Part shown: positions 36,985 to 43,209 of the stretch, in pieces | Layout: each line of letters opens with the position of its first letter | How positions within the stretch are numbered: the first letter of the stretch is position 1 | Assembly: GCA_944387885.1 (NCBI GenBank) | Contig: CALXGR010000017.1 | Span: 1-43,209, forward strand | Length of the DNA stretch: 43,209 bases | Direction: 5' to 3' | Source of the DNA: an uncultured Clostridia bacterium | Lineage (GTDB): Bacteria > Bacillota > Clostridia > Oscillospirales > Ruminococcaceae | Notes under the pieces: model-generated | Told to the model about the DNA's origin: nothing | Database searches by the model: none | What the model saw: the letters and a program-made list of their open reading frames with translations, nothing else | Program-made: the position numbers and the translations under genes

Positions 36985-39282
36985 ATGGAACAGAAGAATT
37001 TGAAGGTGGTAGGCCATTCCTACCGGAAAAAGGACGCTCTCCAGCTGCTGCTGGGCAAGCCCCTCTATGTGCAGGACCTGGCCCCGGCGGGGGCATTGGT
37101 GGTCAAGCTCCTCCGCAGCCCCCACCCCCATGCTCTGGTAGAGGAAGTGAACAAGACTGCCGCCCTGAAAGTGCCCGGGGTGGTGGGTATCTATACCTGG
37201 GAGGATGTTCCAAAGACCCGGTTTGCCATTGCAGGCCAGACCTATCCGGAACCCTCCCCCTATGACCGGCTTATCCTGGACCGGCATATCCGGTTTTCCG
37301 GGGACCCGGTGGCCATTGTGGCCGCCGAGGACGAGAAGGCCGCCAACAAGGCCCTGAAACTCATCAAGGTAAAATACCAGGTGCTGGAACCGGTGCTGGA
37401 CTACCGCACCGCCAAGGACAACCCGGTGTTGGTCCATCCTGAGGAGGACTGGTTCCCGCCCTGCCAGGTGGGAGGGGACAACAAGCGGAACCTGGTGGCC
37501 AGCGAGACCGACAGCCACGGGGATGTGGACAAGGTGATGGCTGACTGCGACATTGTCATTGAGCATACCTACCACACCAAGGCAGTGCAGCAGGCCATGA
37601 TGGAGACCTTCCGCACCTACACCGACCTGGACCGGTACGGACGGCTCCATGTAGTCTCCTCCACCCAGATCGTATTCCATGTGCGCCGCATCCTCTCCCG
37701 GGCTCTGGGAATCCCCAAGAGCCGCATCCGGGTGGAAAAACCCCGGATCGGAGGCGGCTTCGGCGCCAAGCAGACCGCCGTTTCCGAGGTTTACCCTGCC
37801 TTTGTCACCCTGAAAACCGGGCGCCCCGCCCAGATCATCTATACCCGGGAGGAGTGCCAGATTGCCGGTTCTCCCCGCCACGAGATGGAGATTCGGGTCA
37901 AGCTGGGCGCTTCCAAGGATGGCAAGATCCGGGCCCTGGACCTGTACACCCTCTCCAATACAGGCGCTTACGGGGAGCACGGCCCCACCACCGTGGGCCT
38001 CTCCGGACACAAGTCCATCCCCCTTTACACCGGCAGCCTGGAGGCTCACCGGTTCAGCTATGATGTAGTCTACACCAACCTTCAGGCCGCAGGTGCCTAC
38101 CGGGGCTACGGCGCCACCCAGGGAATCTTTGCCCTGGAATCCGCCGTCAACGAACTGGCCGAGCGGCTGGGCATGGATCCCACCCGGCTGAGAGACCAGA
38201 ACATGGTCCGGGAAGGGATGGTCATGGACGCCTACTACGGGGAGACCGCCAACGCCTGCGCCCTGGACCGGTGCATGGAACACTGCCGTCAGATTTTTGA
38301 CTGGGAGAACCGGTATCCCGTCCGGGACCTGGGAGACGGCCGGGTCCGGTGCGCCGGTGTGGCCATGGCCATGCAGGGCTCCTGTATCTCCAACCTGGAT
38401 GTAGGCTCCGCCACCGTCAAGCTGGGAGAGGACGGCACCTATAACCTTATCATCGGCGCCGCCGACATGGGCACTGGATGTGACACCATCCTGGCCCAGA
38501 TGGTGGCCGAGTGCATGGACTGCTCCCTGGAGGAAGTATCCGTCTTTGGGGCGGACACCGATGTGTCCCCCTACGACTCCGGCTCCTATGCCTCCTCCAC
38601 CACCTATATTACCGGCAAGGCGGTGGAAAAGGCCTGCGCCAAGCTGAAAGAGGAACTTTGTCAGATGGCCGGGGAAATGCTGGACTGCGACCCTGCTCTT
38701 ATGGTCTTTGAGGGAAAACAGGTGCGGAACACCGCCGACGGGCGGACGGTCTCCCTCCAGGATATTGCCTATAAGGCCCAGCTCTTCTCCACCCACTCTG
38801 CCATGGCTACTGCCACCCACACCTCCCCTGTCTCTCCGCCCCCCTACATGGTGGGAATGGTGGAGATCGAGCTGGATAAGAGGACCGGCTCGGTGAAGGT
38901 GCTGGATTATATGGCAGTGGTAGACTGCGGCATCCCGGTCAACCCGGCACTGGCCCGGGTCCAGACCGAGGGCGGCCTGGTCCAGGGAATCGGCATGGCC
39001 CTTACCGAGGACGTGACCTACAACGCCCAGGGCCGGCCCATTGAGAATTCCTTCATGCAGTACAAGGTCCCCACCCGTCTGGATATGGGAAAACTCCGGG
39101 TGGAGTTCGAGCACAGCTGCGAGCCCACCGGACCTTTCGGGGCCAAGTCCATCGGTGAAATCGTCATCAATACCCCCAGCCCCGCCCTGGCCCATGCCAT
39201 CTACCGGGCCACCGGGGTCTGGCACCGTGAACTGCCTATTACCCCGGAAAAGATCCTCATGTCCATGCCGGAGGAAGAATAA
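36985..39282 (+). CDS. molybdenum hydroxylase large subunit, xanthine dehydrogenase family
   Basis: A 765-residue molybdopterin-binding catalytic subunit that hydroxylates carbon centres of purines, N-heterocycles or aldehydes using water. Cofactor contacts: GGGFGAKQT (about 256), AGAYRGYGATQ (about 369), TGCDTILAQMVAE (about 495) and FGAKSIGE with the catalytic base Glu725. In well-studied xanthine dehydrogenases the second motif is usually AFRGFG; AYRGYG also occurs in clostridial purine and nicotinate hydroxylases. ATG 36985 follows AAGGAGG; the longer frame belongs to the 2Fe-2S gene. The nearby NCS2 permease suggests a purine. Ortholog-level naming is not possible by eye. Confidence 0.92.
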   Translation: MEQKNLKVVGHSYRKKDALQLLLGKPLYVQDLAPAGALVVKLLRSPHPHALVEEVNKTAALKVPGVVGIYTWEDVPKTRFAIAGQTYPEPSPYDRLILDRHIRFSGDPVAIVAAEDEKAANKALKLIKVKYQVLEPVLDYRTAKDNPVLVHPEEDWFPPCQVGGDNKRNLVASETDSHGDVDKVMADCDIVIEHTYHTKAVQQAMMETFRTYTDLDRYGRLHVVSSTQIVFHVRRILSRALGIPKSRIRVEKPRIGGGFGAKQTAVSEVYPAFVTLKTGRPAQIIYTREECQIAGSPRHEMEIRVKLGASKDGKIRALDLYTLSNTGAYGEHGPTTVGLSGHKSIPLYTGSLEAHRFSYDVVYTNLQAAGAYRGYGATQGIFALESAVNELAERLGMDPTRLRDQNMVREGMVMDAYYGETANACALDRCMEHCRQIFDWENRYPVRDLGDGRVRCAGVAMAMQGSCISNLDVGSATVKLGEDGTYNLIIGAADMGTGCDTILAQMVAECMDCSLEEVSVFGADTDVSPYDSGSYASSTTYITGKAVEKACAKLKEELCQMAGEMLDCDPALMVFEGKQVRNTADGRTVSLQDIAYKAQLFSTHSAMATATHTSPVSPPPYMVGMVEIELDKRTGSVKVLDYMAVVDCGIPVNPALARVQTEGGLVQGIGMALTEDVTYNAQGRPIENSFMQYKVPTRLDMGKLRVEFEHSCEPTGPFGAKSIGEIVINTPSPALAHAIYRATGVWHRELPITPEKILMSMPEEE

Positions 39283-39291
39283 CAAAACCCA

Positions 39292-39331
39292 CCCGCCGGT
39301 GAGGGGAAGCCCTCCTCCCCGGCGGGATTTT
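39292..39331 (+). terminator. terminator of the molybdenum hydroxylase operon
   Basis: CCCGCCGG/CCGGCGGG outer stem with an inner GAGG/CCTC helix, followed by ATTTTAA. Confidence 0.75.
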
Positions 39332-39353
39332 AACAGGGAAAGGGAGGTATCCT

Positions 39354-39518
39354 GTGAAAAAAGCATTTATATTCTGCATCGCCATGAATTTTATAGCCGC
39401 CATCGTCCTGGTAGGGGCGGGAAGCGGGGAAATGAACAATCTGGGTACCAGTATCCCTGCCCTTCTCTGCCTGGGAGCGGGTCTCTGGGGGCTGGCGGCC
39501 CTGAGAAAAAACAAATAA
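39354..39518 (+). CDS. small membrane protein, 54 residues
   Basis: A short open frame with a GTG start and an excellent ribosome site (AAAGGGAGGTATCCT). The product has a basic start (MKKAFIFCIAMNFIAAIVLVG), one or two hydrophobic helices (about 4-22 and 34-50), a short polar loop and the basic end LRKNK. A perfect terminator follows immediately. It lies between two terminators downstream of the Mo enzyme operon; no promoter was identified. No family recognised. The bacterial start signals and hydrophobic pattern make it likely to be real. Confidence 0.7.
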   Translation: MKKAFIFCIAMNFIAAIVLVGAGSGEMNNLGTSIPALLCLGAGLWGLAALRKNK

Positions 39519-39521
39519 AAG

Positions 39522-39567
39522 AAGCGGGGAGCACCGGCCTTGAAACCGGTGCTCCCCGCTTTTTTCT
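39522..39567. terminator. bidirectional terminator
   Basis: AAGCGGGGAGCACCGG pairs perfectly with CCGGTGCTCCCCGCTT, followed by TTTTC on the plus strand. Confidence 0.9.
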
Positions 39568-39581
39568 TTTAAATATGGAAA

Positions 39582-40982
39582 TTAGAAGTTGTGGAGTTCC
39601 ATCAGCTTCCGGCCCATGAGCACGCCCATGGCGCTGGCCATCATCAGGCCCCGGGTCCAGCCGCTGGAATCTCCCAGACAGTGGAGCCCCGGAATGCTGG
39701 TCTCCAGGTTGGTGTCCATCTTGACCCGGTTGCTGTAGAATTTCAGCTCGGGGCTGTACAGCAGGGTCTCGGAACTGGCAAAGCCGGGCACTACATGGTC
39801 CAGCATCTTGATGAACTCAATAATGTTCACCATGGCCCGGTAGGGCATGGCGGAGGTGATGTCTCCCGCCACCGCATCTTTCAGGGTGGGCTTCAGGTTG
39901 CTCCGGCTCAGCTCCTTTTCCCAGGTCCGCTTGCCGTCCAGAATATCTCCGAACCGCTGGACCAGGATACGGCCGTCACCCAGCATGTTGGTCAGCTCGC
40001 CCACCTTCTGGGCGTAGGCAATGGGCTGGTTGAAGGGGTAGGTGAAGTTGTGGCTGACCAGAATGGCCAGGTTGGTGTTGTCGCTTTTCAGGTCCTTGTA
40101 GCTGTGCCCGTTTACCACGGCCAGGTCGTTGTCATAGTTCTCCTGGGCCACAAATCCACCGGGATTCTGGCAGAAGGTCCGGACCTTGTTCTTCCAGGGC
40201 TTGGGATAGCCGATGAGCTTGCTCTCATACAGCACCCGGTTGACCTGCTCCATCACCTCGTTCCGGCACTCCACCCGGACGCCAATGTCCACGGTGCCGG
40301 GCTGATGGGCAATGCCGTGGGCTTCGCAGAGCTTTTCCAGCCAGTCGGCGCCCCGGCGGCCTGCGGCCACCACCACCTGACGGCTGCGGTATTCCTTCAG
40401 CTCCCCGTTCTCCCGGAGCAGAACGCCCACACAGGCGCCGTCCTCCAGGATCAGGTTCTCGCACTCGGTGCTGAACTTCATTTCCACCCCGTTGTCAGCC
40501 AGATAGTTCTGGATGGCCAGGTAAAGGCTCTGGGCCTTCTCGGTGCCCAGATGGCGGATGGGACAGTCCACCAGTTTCAGGCCGGCCTGGATGGCCCGCT
40601 TCCGGATCTGGCGGTGTTCCTCCCCTCCGTCCACCCCTTCAATGTGGGGGTCGGCCCCGAATTCCAGGTAGATGGTGTCGGTGTAGTCGATGAGCCCCTG
40701 GGCCACCTCCTCCCCGATCAGCTCGGGCAGACTGCCGCCCACCTCGTAGCAAAGGCTCAGCTTGCCGTCGCTGAAAGCGCCGGCGCCGGAGAATCCGGTG
40801 GTGATGGCGCAGGTGGGCTTGCAGTTGACACAGTGGCCCACCTCAGCCTTGGGGCAATGGCGCTTTTCCACGGCCTTGCCCTTTTCCACCAGAAGGATGG
40901 AGGCTTTGCTTCCCTTCTTGATCAGTTCCAGGGCGGTGAAAATACCGGCGGGACCGGCGCCTACGATAATCAGGTCATACAT
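39582..40982 (-). CDS. FAD-dependent dehydrogenase, COG2509 type
   Basis: A 466-residue flavoprotein. The N-terminal dinucleotide-binding motif is LIIVGAGPAGIFTALEL (3-20); a late GLHCLGDSSGWTRGLMMASA closes the FAD site. A four-cysteine block, Cys43, 51, 54 and 58 (HCPKAEVGHCVNCKPTC), precedes TTGFSGAGAFSDGKLSL; this is typical of the uncharacterised COG2509 family and may bind a metal or cluster. The reaction is unknown. Start ATG 40982 follows a weak AAGGAAC site. It may be co-transcribed with the MATE gene upstream, 19 bases away. Confidence 0.9.
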   Translation of the reverse strand: MYDLIIVGAGPAGIFTALELIKKGSKASILLVEKGKAVEKRHCPKAEVGHCVNCKPTCAITTGFSGAGAFSDGKLSLCYEVGGSLPELIGEEVAQGLIDYTDTIYLEFGADPHIEGVDGGEEHRQIRKRAIQAGLKLVDCPIRHLGTEKAQSLYLAIQNYLADNGVEMKFSTECENLILEDGACVGVLLRENGELKEYRSRQVVVAAGRRGADWLEKLCEAHGIAHQPGTVDIGVRVECRNEVMEQVNRVLYESKLIGYPKPWKNKVRTFCQNPGGFVAQENYDNDLAVVNGHSYKDLKSDNTNLAILVSHNFTYPFNQPIAYAQKVGELTNMLGDGRILVQRFGDILDGKRTWEKELSRSNLKPTLKDAVAGDITSAMPYRAMVNIIEFIKMLDHVVPGFASSETLLYSPELKFYSNRVKMDTNLETSIPGLHCLGDSSGWTRGLMMASAMGVLMGRKLMELHNF

Positions 40983-41001
40983 GGAGAGAAGTTCCTTTCA
41001 A

Positions 41002-42399
41002 TTAAATTTCAGGCCGGGCGGCTTCCTCCCGCAGGGGACGGATGATTTTCCTGTAGCAGCTTCTCAGGAAAATCTGGCAGAGGGTCAGGCTGACGATTTC
41101 CGCAATGGGGAAGGAGAGCCAGACCAGGTCGATCTGTCCCAGCTGGGCCAGGACCCAGGCCACCGGCACCAGCACCACCAGCTGCCGGGCAATGCTGGCC
41201 CAGAGTGCCAGCATCCCTTTTCCCAGGGCCTGGAAGGTGGAGGAGCAGATGATGTTGTGCCCTGCCAGAAGGAAGGAAAAGCTGATAAGCCGCAGGGCGG
41301 GAATACCCAGGGCCAGCATATCCGGGCTGGCATTGAAGATCCCCAGAAGGATCTGGGGGGCAAACTGGAAGAGAAGGAAGCCAATGACCATAATGGAAGT
41401 GGCGTAAATCATGGACGTTTTGATGGTCTGGGAGATACGGTCAGGATTCCGGGCGCCATAGTTGTAGCTGATCAGGGGGACCATGGCGTTGTTCAGGCCG
41501 AAGACCGGCATGAATACAAAGCTCTGGAGCTTGAAGTAGACATTGAAGACCGCCACGGCAGTGGAAGAAAAAGCCATGAGGATCTTGTTGAAGCAGAAGG
41601 TCATGACACTGCCGATGGACTGCATGGCGATGCTGGGAGCGCCCACCTGGTAGATCCGGAGGATGATATGGCGGTCGGGCCGGAGATATTCCCGGCTGAT
41701 GGTGATTTCCTTGTTTTTGGCAAAGTTCAGATAAAGGCTGAGCCCGCCCCCCATGAACTGCCCCATGACGGTGGCCACGGCAGCACCCTTGGCCCCCATG
41801 GCGGGGACGCCAAACAGGCCGAAGATGAAGATGGGGTCCAGGATGATGTTGGCGACGGCGCCTACCAGCTGGCTGGTCATGGCCAGACTGCTCCGGCCGG
41901 TGGCCACCAGCAGTTTTTCGCACATGGTCTGGCAGAAAAGTCCGGCGCTGAAAACAGAGCAGATGGTAAGGTATTCCACCCCGTACTGGTGGATGACAGG
42001 GTCGGTGGTCTGGCTGCCGATGAAGGCATCCACCCCGAACAGGCCAAAGAGAACAAAGGCTGCGCAGGTGACGGCGCTGAGGAAAAGCCCGTTGCCGGCG
42101 GCCCGGCTGGCCCGCTCAAACTCCTTTTCCCCCAGGGACTTGCTGAGAAGGGCGTTGACGCCTACGGCGGTGCCCACTCCGAAGCTGATCATCAGGTTCT
42201 GGGCCGGGAAGGCCAGACCTACGGCGGAGAGGGCGTCCTCGCTGACAAAGCTGACGAAGATGCTGTCCACCACGTTGTAGAGGGCCTGGACCAGCATGCT
42301 GATCATCATGGGGATTCCCAGTTTCAGGAGCAGGGAATTGATGGGGGCGTACCCCATGGGGTTGTTTGATATGGTGGGAGTAGCTGCGGAGTTGCTCAT
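41002..42399 (-). CDS. MATE-family efflux transporter
   Basis: A 465-residue exporter of the multidrug and toxin extrusion family with about twelve membrane segments in two similar halves. Start: INSLLLKLGIPMMISMLVQA; hallmark first half YNVVDSIFVSFVSEDALSAV; second half begins VGAPSIAMQSIGSVMTFCFN. It exchanges cationic or other compounds for sodium or protons; substrate unknown. Its ATG overlaps the stop of the kinase-like gene upstream (ATGA), so translation is probably coupled to that broken gene. Confidence 0.93.
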   Translation of the reverse strand: MSNSAATPTISNNPMGYAPINSLLLKLGIPMMISMLVQALYNVVDSIFVSFVSEDALSAVGLAFPAQNLMISFGVGTAVGVNALLSKSLGEKEFERASRAAGNGLFLSAVTCAAFVLFGLFGVDAFIGSQTTDPVIHQYGVEYLTICSVFSAGLFCQTMCEKLLVATGRSSLAMTSQLVGAVANIILDPIFIFGLFGVPAMGAKGAAVATVMGQFMGGGLSLYLNFAKNKEITISREYLRPDRHIILRIYQVGAPSIAMQSIGSVMTFCFNKILMAFSSTAVAVFNVYFKLQSFVFMPVFGLNNAMVPLISYNYGARNPDRISQTIKTSMIYATSIMVIGFLLFQFAPQILLGIFNASPDMLALGIPALRLISFSFLLAGHNIICSSTFQALGKGMLALWASIARQLVVLVPVAWVLAQLGQIDLVWLSFPIAEIVSLTLCQIFLRSCYRKIIRPLREEAARPEI

Positions 42400-43004
42400 T
42401 TCTTGAGAGCCTCCATGTGGTTGTATGCCTGGAGCACCAGGTCGGCGCAGGCATCCAGACCCAGCCGGGAGTTGAGGACCAGGTCGTAGTTATGCACATC
42501 GCCCCAACGGTTCTCGGTGTAGTAGTTGTAGTACCCGGCCCGGCGGCGGTCCTCCTTCTCCAGCATAATGTCCACACCCCGCTCATCCAGGTTCATGGTG
42601 GGGCCCCAGGTCTTGGCAAACTCGTGGCGGCTGTCCAGGTCACCGTGGACGAATACTTTCAGGGTGTAGGGGCGGTCCCGGAGCACATAATCGCCGCACC
42701 GGCCCAGAATGACGCAGGGGCCTTCCTGAGCCAGCTTTTTAATGATGTTGCTCTGGAGAATGTACACCTGGTCAGCCAGGGGTAGGTCTCCGCCCATGCT
42801 GTACAGGCTGTAAAGCAGGCTGCCGGTCCGCCGCTTCTCGCTGGCAGCGATGGCGGCCTCGCTGAGACCGCTCTGTTTGGCAGCAATGGTGATCAATTCT
42901 TTATCGTAGCAGGGGATACCCAGCTTGTCCGCAACAGCCTGGGCAATCTGACAGCCGCCGGTGCATTATTCCCGACTGAGAGTGATAACATTATGATTCT
43001 CCAT
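42396..43004 (-). pseudogene. cytidylate-kinase-like gene with in-frame stop in the P-loop
   Basis: A 202-codon reading frame, from ATG 43004 after TAAGGAGGAAG to the TGA at 42396, belongs to the cytidylate-kinase-like family. The N-terminus reads MENHNVITLSRE, then TAA (42966-42968), then CTGGCQIAQAVADKLGIPCY. The family normally has SREYGSGGR-type sequence here, so the stop replaces the Tyr codon and the next codon is Cys instead of Gly at the ATP-binding loop. The remainder is intact (CVILGRCGDYVLRD, YTLKVFVHGD, MNLDERGVDIMLEKEDRRRA, DLVLNSRLGLDACADLVLQA). Frame is kept, so a compensated insertion/deletion (GCCATA to GCATTA on the plus strand) explains it. Either a very recent pseudogene or a sequencing/assembly error. 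Confidence 0.8.
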
Positions 43005-43039
43005 AGTATCTTCCTCCTTATGGGGTCTATGTTGATTTA

Positions 43040-43068
43040 ATTGTAACAGAGCCCCTGCAAAATTTCAA
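43040..43068 (-). promoter_or_regulatory. sigma-A promoter of the kinase-like/MATE operon
   Basis: On the minus strand TTGAAA (43068-43063) and TACAAT (43045-43040), 17 apart, 36 bases before the ATG at 43004. Confidence 0.8.
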
Positions 43069-43107
43069 CTTTATTATATAGGGGCAGGGTAGAGCGGGGC
43101 CTTCCCG

Positions 43108-43137
43108 GGATAAAATCCCCCGGGTCGGTCCATACTA
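43108..43137 (+). promoter_or_regulatory. sigma-G-like forespore promoter of spoVT
   Basis: CATACTA (43131-43137) is the consensus -10 of sigma-G promoters. GGATA (43108-43112) sits 18 bases upstream, close to the -35 consensus. B. subtilis spoVT is transcribed by sigma-G, so element and gene agree. Confidence 0.7.
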
Positions 43138-43169
43138 AAGGCAACTGCAAAAAAATGGAGGAACAAGCC

Positions 43170-43209
43170 ATGAAAGCAACCGGAATTGTCCGCCGCATAG
43201 ACGAGCTGG
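43170..43209 (+). CDS. spoVT: stage V sporulation protein T, N-terminal fragment
   Basis: Only 13 codons are inside the window: MKATGIVRRIDEL. This is the start of SpoVT, an AbrB-type (swapped-hairpin) DNA-binding regulator of late forespore genes, and differs from the usual sequence by a conservative Asp-to-Glu change. GGAGGA lies 7 bases before the ATG. The sigma-G-like promoter upstream supports the call. The gene continues beyond the right edge. Confidence 0.88.
   Translation, partial: MKATGIVRRIDEL

Noticed and set aside
36775..39366. 863-codon antisense frame over the Mo hydroxylase genes
   Set aside because: Shadow of strongly coding DNA on the plus strand with complete cofactor motifs.
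1..43209. CRISPR array, tRNA or rRNA genes
   Set aside because: No regularly spaced repeats, no cloverleaf with conserved TPsiC arm and no rRNA-like sequence were seen on reading through.

Overview
The window comes from a GC-rich, endospore-forming Firmicute. The spoVT start with a sigma-G-like promoter at the right edge, strong AGGAGG-type ribosome binding sites, lipobox lipoproteins and LicT-type antitermination all point that way. A bile-salt-hydrolase-like enzyme next to many sugar, purine and organic-acid uptake systems suggests a gut Oscillospiraceae/Clostridia member (Flavonifractor-like). That placement is inference from gene content, not from a marker gene.

Layout. 1-2.6 kb is a lower-GC, gene-poor patch with tandem stem-loops, a DUF4261 protein and a decayed IS200-type transposase bracketed by two triads of palindromes. 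2.6-6.6 kb holds a LysR regulator divergent from an orphan fucose/arabinose-isomerase-fold protein, then a bile-salt-hydrolase-like amidase and a small lipoprotein. 6.7-10.1 kb is a glucose/maltose-type PTS permease with its own LicT-type antiterminator; one promoter and two RAT RNA switches are visible. 10.2-12.3 kb holds a lipoprotein and an uncharacterised membrane protein. 12.4-18.2 kb is an ABC sugar operon (binding protein, two permeases, LacI regulator, 4-alpha-glucanotransferase) on the minus strand. 18.4-25.2 kb is a LacI regulator divergent from a TRAP transporter (DctP-DctQ-DctM) and two Gfo/Idh/MocA oxidoreductases. 25.3-27.6 kb has a split chromate-type transporter pair and a LysR regulator. 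27.6-29.7 kb has a LUD-domain protein divergent from a CcdA-thioredoxin fusion.

29.9-39.3 kb is the most coherent locus. It holds a purine-type NCS2 permease; a minus-strand operon for a FecCD-type ABC transporter, a ModE-like regulator and an NTPase/MobA-like fusion; and, divergently, the three subunits of a xanthine-dehydrogenase-family molybdenum hydroxylase. A 24-bp near-perfect palindrome lies between the divergent operons. Read together: purine (or related heterocycle) uptake, molybdate/tungstate uptake, molybdenum cofactor tailoring and the Mo enzyme under shared control. No XdhC-like protein is present.

39.3-43.2 kb has a 54-residue membrane protein, a COG2509-type flavoprotein, a MATE exporter overlapping a cytidylate-kinase-like gene that carries an in-frame stop in its P-loop, and the start of spoVT. 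No tRNA, rRNA or CRISPR array was seen. Most genes sit in short, tightly spaced operons closed by strong intrinsic terminators.
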